DNA of 27,164 bases from Gonapodya sp. JEL0774 (GCA_027604505.1 JADIIX010000216.1:1-27164), one strand, 5' to 3'; positions 12,968 through 23,258 are shown, counted from the first letter of the stretch. Translations and numbers: made by a program. Notes: generated from the letters alone by a model not told the origin.

Positions 12968-13566
12968 ATTCTGGAAATTCATATGCCATAGAACCTCGTT
13001 AGAAAGGAACCCCCTCCCATAGGGGAATAGACCTGGGTCCCCATTGTATTACGATAGGAAACGAGCCAGAGGTTATAACCAATCTTCCCCCACTTAACAA
13101 CTAGGAATACAGTTGTACCCCCTTCTTGTATAAATTACCCTAAAGTTTTATCACAGCATAGGGGAGTAGTCCGATAATTGCCTGTACCTTACAAACAACA
13201 TTTTTAACCCCTCCCCATTTCCCCATAGGAACGAGTATACCTATTGAGACGGAATATCTCATGATACAAGAAATAGTATCAAGTGGTTAAAAGGGGGTAC
13301 CTATAATCTAGGCATATTCAACCACAATGTGGTTGAAAGGTCAAAGGAGGGTAAACCCACCCATGGGGTAAATTACCCACTTGTCCTTTGTAAAACAATC
13401 GTAATACAAATACAATTGTAAAATCGGTAGATAATAAAAGGGTGGAATACCCTCCCTTATATAGTACCATTGATTTGAATTTGTATTACGACAAATGGGA
13501 GGGGGTAAGAGTTGGTGACCCTCCTAAGTGTTGTCTAAGGAGTATAATTCTATAATTATCCACTTT

Positions 13567-13744
13567 TTCTCATACAAATCCTTATCCATGGGTATATTAT
13601 ACCCTTGTCCAGATTATACAAAGAATGTATACATTCTTTGTATAATTATGGTGGGTAAATAATGGTATTTGTACCACTATTACCCACTATCCTAATCCTG
13701 TTGTGATTTATCACAACAGGATTAGATCTGGATTTGTATGAGAA
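13567..13744 (-). repeat. Family A hairpin element, reverse orientation
   Basis: The element is about 178 bp with perfectly matched ends TTCTCATACAAAT and ATTTGTATGAGAA, nearly identical to the copies at 9880-10058 and 17057-17232. Confidence 0.82.
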
Positions 13745-14099
13745 CTACCCCCTATGGTGATACTGGATCGAAGAACGAGAGAGTACTGGGAATCATACTC
13801 ACTTGTTCTAAGATCCATTACCTTCTTTACACTCGTTAGAGTATGAAGTCAGGGCACCACCATAACAATAGGATTAGGTCTGAATTTGTATAATAATTTC
13901 AATTATAGGTGGGTAACCAACCTTTGTCTATAATAATATTCTAGAGGAGGGAAGGGTCCTCATTGTATCACAATGAGGACCCTTCCTTATTACGACACAT
14001 AGTGGAATACCATAGATAGGGTACTTTATTTACATGAGAATACCTTAACCCCCCCCCCTCTTTCCATAGGATTTCTTACCATGAAATTTAAATTTTTAG

Positions 14100-15473
14100 G
14101 TGTTGCTTTGGCTTTTAATTATCCTACCTTTAACTGGAGGTATTTTAGCTATTATTTTTCCTCGTCATCGTGCAGTTTTAGGTATGTGGTTTATGTTACT
14201 AACTTTAATCCATAGTTTCTATTTACTCCTTATTTACAACCCTAATAGTGCTCAATTCCAATTCCAATACATGGCTCTAGGTATTGATGGCTTATCTTTA
14301 GTATTAATTATCTTAACTGCTTTCCTTATGCCAATTTGTATTGTTGTAGAACCTGATTTAGTTTTACCACTATTGGCTATTGAGGCCTTACTTATGGCTG
14401 TATTCTTAGTCTTAGATGTTATGATTTTCTACCTTTGCTTTGAAAGTGTTTTAATTCCACTTTTCTACTTAATGGGTAAATATCAAGGTAGAGCTCGTCG
14501 TCTTTCTGCAGCTCTTTCCTTATTCCTTTATACCTTAGCTGGTTCTCTTGTTATGCTTATTTCTATTGGTATTATTTATTTAGAAGCTTCTACTACTAAC
14601 CTACAAGCCTTACTTACTGTACCAATTCATCATGACTATCAACTCTTACTTTTCTTAGGTTTCTTCATTGCTTTCGCAGTTAAAATTCCTATGATTCCAT
14701 TCCATCTCTGGTTACCAGAAGCCCATGTGGAATCTCCTACCGGTGGTTCTATTCTTTTAGCTGGTATCCTTTTAAAATTAGGAGGCTATGGTTTATTACG
14801 TTTCTCCCTACCATTATTTCCCTATGCTTCAGACTATTATCAACCATTAATTACGGTATTAGCCCTTATTGGTATTGTCTATGCTGGCCTTACTGCTATT
14901 CGTCAAATTGACATGAAAAAAATCATTGCCTATAGTAGTGTAGCCCATATGAATTTAGGTATGCTTGGTATCTTTGCCAACAACCTCTTAGGTATTGAAG
15001 GTTCTATTCACATGATGATTGCCCATGGTCTAGTTAGTGGTGCTCTCTTTTATTGCGTTGGTGTCTTATATGACCGTTATCACACTCGTCTTGTTCGTTA
15101 CTATAGAGCTATGGCTATTTATATGCCATTTTTTGCTATCTTCTTCCTTTTCTTTACTTTATCTAATATTGCTTTCCCTGGTTCTGCTAACTTTATTGCG
15201 GAATTCCTTGTTTTCACTGGTGTTATGGATATTAACCCATTCCTAGTCTTTATTGCTAGTCTTGGTTTACTTCTAACTGCTTCTTATTCTATGTGGCTTT
15301 ATAACAGAGTTTGCTTTGGTGCTACTACTTCCTACATTACTCAATTCAATGACTTAACTAAAGCTGATGTTTTATGTTTATCTGCTCTTGCTGTTACTAC
15401 TTTACTATTTGGTATTAAACCAAATCTAATTCTAGATATTATTCACTTTTCTTCCTTAGCCTTATTATATTAA
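14100..15473 (+). CDS. nad4: NADH dehydrogenase subunit 4
   Basis: This is a proton-pumping membrane subunit of complex I, related to cation antiporters. The protein has 457 residues with about 13 hydrophobic helices. Family landmarks include FYLCFESVLIPLFYLMG with the conserved glutamate, FFIAFAVKIPMIPFHLWLPEAHVESP with the conserved lysine and the PEAH loop, and the SSVAHMNLGMLGIF stretch. The start is GTG at 14100 preceded by G (GGTG), matching the proposed four-base start signal. An ATG at 14081 is out of frame. Stop TAA. No intron. Confidence 0.95.
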   Translation: MLLWLLIILPLTGGILAIIFPRHRAVLGMWFMLLTLIHSFYLLLIYNPNSAQFQFQYMALGIDGLSLVLIILTAFLMPICIVVEPDLVLPLLAIEALLMAVFLVLDVMIFYLCFESVLIPLFYLMGKYQGRARRLSAALSLFLYTLAGSLVMLISIGIIYLEASTTNLQALLTVPIHHDYQLLLFLGFFIAFAVKIPMIPFHLWLPEAHVESPTGGSILLAGILLKLGGYGLLRFSLPLFPYASDYYQPLITVLALIGIVYAGLTAIRQIDMKKIIAYSSVAHMNLGMLGIFANNLLGIEGSIHMMIAHGLVSGALFYCVGVLYDRYHTRLVRYYRAMAIYMPFFAIFFLFFTLSNIAFPGSANFIAEFLVFTGVMDINPFLVFIASLGLLLTASYSMWLYNRVCFGATTSYITQFNDLTKADVLCLSALAVTTLLFGIKPNLILDIIHFSSLALLY

Positions 15474-16309
15474 TAATAAGGCTAAGATAGTGGGGTAATT
15501 GAGGCATTATATTCCTCAGTGTGGTATCTATTCCCATAGATCTGGGACACCATTGTATGAGAATAAAGGGTGGGTTAGAGTTGGTGTAGATTGGAAGACA
15601 ACAATGTTGTCTTCCAATTATAGGTGGGTTACCCCCCTCCCATATGGGAATAGACCTGGTCACAATACGAGATAGATATCACAATGAGGAGGACTATACC
15701 AACCTTAACCCCCCTCCTGTTGTGATTTCTCACAACAGGATAGGTGGGTAATTGTGGCACTATACCACTATTACCCATTGTAAAAATCAATGGTACCATA
15801 TAAAGAAGGGTATTCCCACCCTTATTGTTTCACGATTTTACAATGGGGTACCCTTGGTTGTGGTATCAATTTACCGTTTACCCTCCTTATTGAAGGAGTT
15901 GTCTTCCAAGAAGTAACCAGGTCATGGTACTGGATTTGTATTACGATTGTGAAGGTCCTGAATAAAGGGTTTTACAACCCACATGGGTGGGATTAATGGT
16001 CCATAAAAAAATAAATTTTCATACTTAATAAGATAAATTATCATCCATTACATAGAAGGGGGTGTAAATGTATGAAAGAACAAGGATACACTTCCCCAAG
16101 AGGTAACCCTTTCTCTTTCCTTTGGAAAGAGAAATATAAGTGGGAGGGGGTAACCCACCTATAATTGGAAGACAACATTGTTGTCTTCCAATCTACACCA
16201 ACTCTAACCCCACCCCTTATTTGTATGAGAATATTCCTATCACAACAATAGGTGGGGTCCCTCCCATTGTTCAGGGGAATAATTATAATAAATACAGTAA
16301 GCTATCATA
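15474..16309. repeat. nad4-rnl spacer
   Basis: Hairpin modules fill most of the block, including GGAAGACAACAATGTTGTCTTCC near 15591-15613 and again near 16167-16189, a TCCTGTTGTGATT hairpin near 15715, and G-rich runs. Positions 15998-16045 are AT-rich and resemble 5868-5905 weakly. AATTATAATAA at 16281-16291 lies about 30 nt before the conserved start of rnl and is a candidate promoter. Confidence 0.6.
16281..16291 (+). promoter_or_regulatory. AATTATAATAA motif upstream of rnl
   Basis: This is the same 11-mer found upstream of cox1 and cob. Its position just before the LSU rRNA suggests transcription start or 5' processing. Confidence 0.4.
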
Positions 16310-16984
16310 ACTACAATGGAAAAAGTAGTAAATAAGGGCAACCCGTGGATGGCTGGCCTATTGATTCAGTGGAAGTCAAAAGACTTAAAGTCTCAAATAG
16401 AGATCACTCCACAGATAAAAATCCAAGTAAAAAAGGGTCTGAACTGATTCATCTAAGTAAGATCCAAGTTTATTCCAGTTTAACGGTTCCAGGGGTATAT
16501 TCCCCCTGTCGAAATACTGGAATGGACAAATAAATCAAAATGAGAATCACTTTAGTAGTGGCGAACGAATAAGTTATTAGTTAGCCAAGAAACATAGAAG
16601 GAACATATCCAAGTCCTGTAAGGCATAACTAGACTATGAGTAGAACCAATAACCAAGATTTGAATAAAGGGATCTAACTCTAAGTCAAAAGAAGAATCAA
16701 TAGGCGAGAGCGAAAAGTACTGTGAAGGAAAGCTGAAAAAGGTTCATTGTAAATGACAAGTCCATGGAATCTAGTTCCTGAAACGGGTTGTTGGCAGCGT
16801 AAGCTTCTTAATGAAGCAAGCGTTTACCTTTTGCATAAGGGGCCTGCAACTTTATTCTCCTAGTATGCCCTCAAAAGAGAGGCCTAGTGAATGCGAAGTC
16901 TAATAGACTGTTTAATTAGGAGAATAAGGCCCGAAACCAGATGATCTAGGCAAGGCCAGGTAAAGATTAATCTCTTTTTCCTTG

Positions 16985-17245
16985 TTTATCTCTATCCCCC
17001 ATATCCACCTGACACTCGTCAGAGAGGAGGGGGGAGGGTCCTCATTGTGGTATCAATCGTAATACAAATCCTTCTCCATGGGTATATTATACCCTTGTCC
17101 AGATTATACAAAGAATGTATACATTCTTTGTATAATTATGGTGGGTAAGTAATGGTATTTGTACCACTATTACCCACTATCCTAATCCTGTTGTGATTTA
17201 TCACAACAGGATTAGATCTGGATTTGTATAAGCACAATGAGGAGT
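16985..17245 (+). repeat. Nested repeat insertion inside rnl (domain II)
   Basis: Between the conserved GATCTAGGCAAGGCCAGG segment and GGACCGAACAGG lie a C/G-rich run, a TCCTCATTGTG arm, a complete reverse A element (17057-17232), and the matching CACAATGAGGA arm. The A element therefore sits in the loop of another hairpin module, which itself sits in an rRNA helix. Confidence 0.82.
17057..17232 (-). repeat. Family A hairpin element within rnl
   Basis: The element is about 176 bp, nearly identical to the reverse copies at 9880-10058 and 13567-13744. Its ends differ from each other (TCGTAATACAAAT on the left, ATTTGTATAAG on the right), unlike most copies. Confidence 0.82.
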
Positions 17246-18249
17246 ATACCCTAGGATAAAAGAATTGAATATTGGACCGAACAGGTGGCTGTTGCAATAG
17301 CCTCTGATGAGCTTTGTCTTGGAGTGAAAGACTAATCGTATCTGGAGATAGCTGGTCTACCACGAAAGCTATTGAAGTAGCATTGTGTATATTTACTCTT
17401 TTATAGGTGGATTAACGGTATGCTTGACTGACTTAACTCCCAATGATAAAGACAATAATACACAGGACTGACCCTGGGGGATAAGCTTCAGGGTCTAACA
17501 GGAAAGAGCCTAATACTATTGATAAGGTCTCCAACAAGGGCTGACAGGTATTGAGGAAGTCTAAGGATGTAGTTTACCACTGGGTGAGCATGGAAGTTGC
17601 TATCCCTAAGAGAACGTGTAACAACGCAAAGGTCGAAAAACGGAGGATTGTGAATGATTCTATTCCCATTTCCCCACTATCCCAGGCATCATAAATTAAC
17701 GAGCCTAAGCCCTTGACCGATTCATAGTCCCTTATCTCAACCCATAGTGAGAGGAGGGGGTAGTGGTACATGCCATATATTGGCAGAGAGAATGCAGGTG
17801 TGAGTATGAATAAATGATGCGAAGAATCATCATGGTCTAATACCTAAGGTTTTTTATGAAAAGTTTAGCTTCATTGAGTAAAACGGTTCCTGACCTTTAT
17901 TTTAATTTGGGATGGAATAGCAAATAAACCGTACTAGAAACCGACACTGGTAGGTAGATCGAGAAGATCAAGACTTAGGGAAAACCATTCAGAAGGAACT
18001 CGGCAAAATTCCTCCGTAACTTCGGGATAAGGGGTGCAACCCTCCTTGAATTAGCGAATGCGTTAGCATGAGCTAATCTATCTCAGAACTACTCGTTCTT
18101 CGATAGATGTAGGTCAAGGTAGGGGATGTGTCATAAAATCGGGAGGTAGGACTGTTTACTTAAAACTTCACTCTCTGCGATCTGTAAAAGATAGTATAGG
18201 GAGTAACTTTTGCCCGGTGTCAATACGTGAAAATCGTCTTGTAAAATAA

Positions 18250-18440
18250 CTATTCTCATACCACAATAGGTGGGTTACCCTCCTTTGTGGTATGAGAGCA
18301 GGGGTGGGGAGTTAGAGTTGGTTTAGGTACTCCTGGGGTTTCAGGTCATTATTCCCATACAAATCCAGTCTAAAGAGTACTATTACCACTACTTGCTCCC
18401 TGTCATATCGAAGAACGAGTGAAACCTCTTAGTGATTTCA
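18250..18440 (+). repeat. Repeat block inside rnl (domain IV)
   Basis: It contains a hairpin with TCTCATACCACA and TGTGGTATGAGA arms (18254-18297), a GGGGTGGGGAGTTAGAGTTGG module, and a TCGAAGAACGAGTGA motif also seen in spacers. It lies between TTGCCCGGTGTC and AAACGGCGGTCTTAACC, the region of LSU helix 68 and its surroundings. Confidence 0.72.
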
Positions 18441-19315
18441 CAAGAGATATAAGCTTTGATAAACGGCGGTCTTAACCATAAGGATCCAAAGGTAGCGAAA
18501 TTCCTCGGCTATTAATTGTAGTCCCGCATGAATAAAGTAACTATACTTCCACTGTCTCCTGAATGGACCCTTCGAAATCACATTGGTTGTGCAGATGCAA
18601 CCACGCCCTATAGGGACGGAAAGACCCTATGCAGCTTTACTGTTATCTAATATCTATCCTAAAAGCGAATATGTTAGAGAGACAGTTTGATTGGGGTGAT
18701 CGCCTTCTAAAAAGTAACGAAGGTGTGCAATGGTAGGCTTTACGCATAATGGCTTATGCCTGCTTGACTATAAGAATCACAATTCAAATAGAAAGGATTA
18801 GTAATTGTAACCCACTATCAGAGAGGGCATTATTTATACTACAATTACAATCACTTGGCCATAATGACCCGGTAGTATTAGCTACCGATCAACGAATAAA
18901 AGTTACGCTAGGGATAACAGCTTAGTCCTAAGTTAGAGTTCAAATCGACCTTAGGGTTCGGGACCTCGATGTCGACTCTTCCCAACCTGGTTGAGCAGGG
19001 GCTTCCAAGGGTGCGATTGTTCATCGCATAAAGGGGAACGTGAGTTGGGTTAACAACGTCGTGAGACAGTTGGGATCCTATCTTATAGGGCAATTTATAT
19101 CAAAAGATCCAGACTTTCGTACGAGAGGATCAGGGATGTAGAACCACTAGTGATCCAGTTCTTACTAGCGCTGGGTAGCTACGTTCTGAATAGAGAACCG
19201 CTGAAACCATCTGAAGCAGGAAACTTATCTTTTGTATAGACGTGTCAGGTAGAACACCTGGAGAGAACTAAATGGAAGTGTTGTGATACATTTAGTTTAC
19301 TCTCTCATAACACTG

Positions 19316-20108
19316 TATATTACTTTTACACATTACAAATAACATATCATAATACAAATCCAATTATAAAATCGTGATACAATAAGGGTGGGAATACCCT
19401 TCCTTATATGATACCATTGATTTAGACAATGGGTAATAGTGACATAGTGCCACAATTACCCATTTATCCTGTTGTGATAAATCACAACAGGAGGGGGGAG
19501 GATCTATACCAACTCTAAACCCCACCCTTTGTTCTCATACCCACCTATTGTGGTGTAACTGTTTGTGACCCAGGTCTAACGAGTATGAGAATAACATAAC
19601 AAATAACATTACAAATTCTTCTCAAAGGGAGGGTATCCCCAACCCTCCAGGTACCCTATCTATGGTATTCCACTACGTGGAATACCACTATAAGTGGGTT
19701 ATCCCACCCATATGATATTATTCTGTGGTAGTACTCCTCATTGTGGTACAATCGTAATATAATGAAGACCCTACTCCTAAGTGGGTAATTGTGGCACTAT
19801 ACTCCTTAGACAACACTTTGGAGGGTCACCAACCCTTACCCCCCCTCCCATTTGTATTACGATAGATACCACAATAAGGTCCCTACCCCTAAGGGGGAGG
19901 AGTACCAACTATTACCCCCCTCCCATATGGGAATAGACCAGGTCACAATAGGAGATAGATATCTATACAACTCCTTCAATAAGTATTTGTATGAGAATAG
20001 TGGATTTGTATGGTAACAGGGGGAGGGGGGGGTAAGAATTGGTTATCTCTCCCCCTTCCCAATATTACAGAGTAACAAATAGAATGTTAAAATTACCCCC
20101 TATAACCG
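19316..20108. repeat. rnl-nad1 spacer
   Basis: No gene is recognised. It contains a TCCTGTTGTGAT hairpin near 19467-19492, a TGGTATTCCACTACGTGGAATACCA hairpin near 19661-19687, and G/C-run modules near 19495-19530, 19800-19950 and 20010-20060. The last 50 nt before nad1 are module-free. Confidence 0.6.
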
Positions 20109-21002
20109 ATGAAATCATTAATTGTTGCTTTGCCTATCGTTTTAGCTGTTGCCTTTATGACTTTGGCTGAACGTAAACTTATGGGCGCTATTCAAAGACG
20201 AGTGGGTCCAAATAGTGTAGGTTTTCTTGGTTTACTTCAACCATTCTTTGATGGTGTAAAACTAATTCTTAAAGAAACTGTTTTACCACTAGAATCTAAT
20301 CATTGGATTTTCGTCTTAGCCCCCTTCCTTACTTTCTATTTAGCCTTACTTAATTGGTTAGTTCTACCACTTTATGAAGGCTTAGTTCTTATGGATTTAG
20401 AGGCTAGTCTTTTATATCTTTTAGCCATTTCTTCTCTTGGTGTATATGGTATTATTTATTCTGGTTGGGCTGCCAACTCTAAATGGACTTTATTAGGTTC
20501 TTTACGTTCTACTGCCCAAATGGTTAGTTATGAAGTAAGTATGAGTCTTATTATCCTTACTGTAGTATATATTGGTGCTTCTGTAAACCTTGTAGAAATT
20601 GCCTATTTACAATCAGACTTTATGTTTTTCTGGCCCCTATGGCCAATTGCTATTATTGCCTTCATCGCAGCTCTTGCTGAAACCAATCGTGCTCCAATGG
20701 ATCTTCCCGAAGCGGAAAGTGAACTTGTAGCTGGTTTTATGACCGAACACAGTGCTATTTCTTTCACTTTCTTATTCCTTGCCGAATATACTAATATTAT
20801 TACTATTTCTACCCTTCTTAACCTTTTATTCTTAGGTTTTTATAGCCCTATTATTATTTATCTATTCATTTGGGTTCGTGCTTCCCTTCCTAGATTAAGA
20901 TTTGATCAACTTTTACGTCTTGGTTGGGTTTATTTACTTCCTCTTCTTATCGCTTTCCTTATTATTGAACCAGCTATTCTTTATAGCTTCGATCTTTTTT
21001 AG
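20109..21002 (+). CDS. nad1: NADH dehydrogenase subunit 1
   Basis: This membrane subunit of complex I forms part of the ubiquinone-binding chamber. The protein has 297 residues, slightly short for the family, with about eight hydrophobic helices. The N-terminal motif TLAERKLMGAIQRRVGPNSVG and the loop LAETNRAPMDLPEAESELVAGF with its conserved acidic residues are intact, as is the late arginine-rich WVRASLPRLRFDQLLRLGW. The start ATG follows G (GATG), and no earlier in-frame start is needed. The stop is TAG, so UAG is a stop in this genome and not leucine as in Spizellomyces. Confidence 0.96.
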   Translation: MKSLIVALPIVLAVAFMTLAERKLMGAIQRRVGPNSVGFLGLLQPFFDGVKLILKETVLPLESNHWIFVLAPFLTFYLALLNWLVLPLYEGLVLMDLEASLLYLLAISSLGVYGIIYSGWAANSKWTLLGSLRSTAQMVSYEVSMSLIILTVVYIGASVNLVEIAYLQSDFMFFWPLWPIAIIAFIAALAETNRAPMDLPEAESELVAGFMTEHSAISFTFLFLAEYTNIITISTLLNLLFLGFYSPIIIYLFIWVRASLPRLRFDQLLRLGWVYLLPLLIAFLIIEPAILYSFDLF

Positions 21003-21581
21003 TTCCGTAATACAAATCCAAATTAATGATACCAAATCTCCAGGAGATTTGGTATCACATAAGGGAAGGTATTACCACCTTTTTGTTGTAAAACAATTTA
21101 TTGTTTTACAATTGTATTTGTATTACGATGGTGGGAGGGTGGTAATAGTTGGTACTCCTCCCCCTTAGGGGGAGGGACCTCAGATAATCTCATACAAATC
21201 CAAATCAATGATACCATTGATTTGGACAATGGGTAAATTACCCACTTATCCTGTTGTGATAAATCACAACAGGATTATTTGTATGAGAATAAGTGGTGGG
21301 GGGGTTAGAGTTGGTGTAGATCCCCCTTAGGGGGAGGGTCCTCATTGTGAATGAGGAGCATTATACCACTATTACCCATTTGTCGTAATACAAATTCAGA
21401 TTCACATAGTGAATCTGAACAATGGCATAATATGGTTAAGTACCACTATAACCCACTTGTCTTTCTTCTATGGTAGTTATACCACAGAAGAAAGATTTGT
21501 ATTACGATATCTGAGGAGTAATAGTACCATAACTACCCCCTGTTCTCATACAATAATGTTATACATTATTTGTATGAGAAT
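21003..21581. repeat. nad1-trnM spacer
   Basis: No gene is recognised. It holds hairpin modules with TCCAGGAGATTTGG near 21040, C2-like and TCCTGTTGTGAT hairpins near 21195-21270, a G-rich module (21295-21345) and a complete B element (21383-21507). A TTCTCATACAATAATG palindrome ends in TTTGTATGAGAA next to trnM. Confidence 0.7.
21383..21507 (+). repeat. Family B element, subfamily B1
   Basis: The unit is 125 bp with perfect TCGTAATACAAAT/ATTTGTATTACGA ends. One stem position is mismatched (CTATGG against CCACAG), the only lesion seen in the stem of any B copy. Confidence 0.87.
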
Positions 21582-21653
21582 TGTAGAATTGAGTAAGAGG
21601 TAACTCGCAGGTCTCATCAGCCGGAAATGAAGGTTCGAATCCTTCTTCTACAA
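21582..21653 (+). tRNA. trnM(cau): tRNA-Met (CAU), probable initiator with C37
   Basis: The acceptor TGTAGAA/TTCTACA, D arm GAGT/ACTC and T arm GAAGG/CCTTC are all paired. The anticodon CAU is at 21615-21617. Position 37 (21618) is C rather than the purine normal after CAU. This fits the reported monoblepharidalean initiator tRNA, whose CAUC is proposed to pair with GAUG or GGUG. The anticodon stem has one A-G mismatch and two G-C pairs. A role in elongation cannot be excluded. Confidence 0.92.
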
Positions 21654-22284
21654 AGGGCAACAAGATGGGAAGAGGGTGTAAATGTATTCCTATCCTGTTG
21701 TTATGGTGGTACCCTGTAAGATATACTTACCCCACCCCCCCACATTGTAAAACAATTAACCTCATACAAATATCCTGTTGTGAGGGTAGTTAAGGTTTAT
21801 ATAATAACCATACCTTTCCACTTACTCTTATACAAATCCAGATCTACTATGTAGATCTGGATTTGTATAAGAATAGGTGGGTCAACTATGTTGATTTGGA
21901 CGATGGGTAAATAGTGATATAGTGCCACAATTACCCACTTAGGGGTAGGGTCCTCATTGTGAATGAGGAGCATTTTACCACTATTACCCATAGGACAAGT
22001 AAGAGGGGTTCCCTCTAACGATTTATACTTACCATATGGGGGAAAATCCTCCTTGAGGGGGGATATCCTAGTATCGTATACCACTCTATATATAATTGTA
22101 TTACACCACCTTCTTCGATAAATTACTCCTTTGGTTGTGGTATTAATGGTACCAAATCTCCATTGTAATAGAAATAATACGTTGTATTATTTCTATTACA
22201 GTAAGTAGGAGGGTCACCAACTCTTACCCCACTCCCACTTGTCGTAATACAAATAATGTATTACGACCACAATGAGGAGTATTA
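21654..22284. repeat. trnM to rns-3' spacer
   Basis: No gene is recognised. It holds a C1-type hairpin with TCTTATACAAAT/ATTTGTATAAGA ends (21826-21872), a TCCTCATTGTGAATGAGGA hairpin near 21951, an AATAATACGTTGTATTATT hairpin near 22171-22190 and scattered C/G runs. Confidence 0.62.
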
Positions 22285-23258
22285 CGAGGTAACTAGAATG
22301 TTCGCTAAGTGTAGGGAATTCTTGATTGAGGGATAAAATACATTGATATCAAGAGGAACATCGACGGAGAAGTCACTATACTGCAAAACATTGACGCTGA
22401 ATCCAGTAAAGTGTAGGTAGCAAACGGGATTAGATACCCCAGTAGTCTGCACCCTCGATTGAGTGGAGAACAAAGTGTTTATCCATTCTGCCTGGAAAGT
22501 AAGGTCGCAAGACTGAAATCCAATGGATTAGACGGGTACCAACAAAAGCAGAGGCGCATCTTGTTTAATTCGATGGTCCACGAAAACCTTACCCCCTCTA
22601 TTCAGACTAGTTACCATTGGTAGTTCTGTGGTCTGTTTCTTCGGTTTGCTTCGCAAACCCTAGAAAAACAAAGTCTTAGGTATTGCACGGCAGTTGTCAA
22701 CGAATCTCGCGAGAGTATCTGTGAAACCTTAGAAATAGCTATTGTCATAGAAAGCTGTTGAAATAGAAAATTCAGTAGTGGTACTAGTACCATTACCTAG
22801 CCACTTATTGTAATATAAGAATTTTTCTATGAAAGGCTATGAATGTAAGGCTATGACTAAGACCAAAACATGCACGCGTGGCCCAATGAGGGGGGCTACA
22901 AAGGTGCGACAACGGTAGAGACAATTAACTAAACTCTACCACGTATGAATAGGTTCTTGGAACCAGAACCTTGATTCTGGATTTGCTAGTAATCGCGATT
23001 TAGTATCTCGCGGTGAATCTAAAATTGGTACTATACTAACTGCCCATCAAGTACTGGGATTATGTCCATGAGAAAATCTTAGACCCTGACAGTGAAACTG
23101 TCTGGGGAAAGAGGGGTAGACTTATCTCCTTATGGGGTAGGTTGGCCCCTCTTATCCTCCTAACAACATAGTTGTTAGAGGAGAAGGGGTTGAAGGTGGT
23201 AGTAAGACCGGTATTAAGTTGTAACAAGGTAATCGTAGCGGAAGCTGCGGTCTAATTT
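22285..23258 (+). rRNA. rns: Small-subunit rRNA, 3' piece
   Basis: This piece corresponds to about E. coli 16S position 650 to the 3' end. Landmarks in order are GGAATTC near 22315, ATTAGATACCCC at 22429, TTTAATTCGATGG near 22564, GGTATTGCACGGC near 22679, GGGGCTACAAAGGTGCGACAACGG near 22890 (broken by variation), TAGTAATCGCG near 22987 and TGTAACAAGGTAATCGTAG near 23219. A variable insert at about 22745-22835 carries a GTGGTACTAGTACCATTAC hairpin. The decoding-site adenines equivalent to 1408, 1492 and 1493 are present. No anti-Shine-Dalgarno tail is seen. The 5' portion of the molecule is not upstream; it lies at 25780-26300. Confidence 0.92.

Larger units (their letters stand above)
11615..14099. 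repeat. nad4L-nad4 spacer, 2.5 kb repeat mosaic
   Basis: No gene is recognised. It contains an A element (11767-11940), G-rich modules (11941-12016 and about 12110-12175), and a segment shared with 6610-6700 and 27080-27164 (12250-12345). It also contains two B elements as a double insertion (12677-12967) and a reverse A element (13567-13744). Positions about 13040-13340 are mostly module-free, with two small hairpins near 13245-13285. I looked for an RNA gene there without convincing result. Confidence 0.7.
16310..19315 (+). rRNA. rnl: Large-subunit ribosomal RNA
   Basis: This is the mitochondrial 23S-like rRNA. Landmarks appear in order: CCGTGGATGGCTGG near 16343 (5' domain), GAGATAGCTGGT at 17345 (domain II), GGTAGCGAAATTCC at 18491 and GGACGGAAAGACCCTATG at 18614 (domains IV-V). 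The peptidyl-transferase region has AGGGATAACAG near 18910 and GACCTCGATGTCG near 18962. The sarcin-ricin loop is TACGAGAGGA near 19120. The 3' stem pairs AGAGAACTAAATG with CATTTAGTTTACTCTCT. The gene is continuous and in order, unlike rns. Two repeat-derived blocks lie inside it (about 16985-17245 and 18250-18440), both in places that vary in length between species. Ends are estimates. Confidence 0.93.

Noticed and set aside
13040-13340. Possible RNase P RNA gene in the module-free stretch
   Set aside because: GGGAGTAGTCC only loosely resembles the conserved GAGGAAAGTCC region, and no paired partner for the core was found.
17136-17363. Open frames on either strand within rnl and rns
   Set aside because: They overlap conserved rRNA landmarks and show no protein family likeness.
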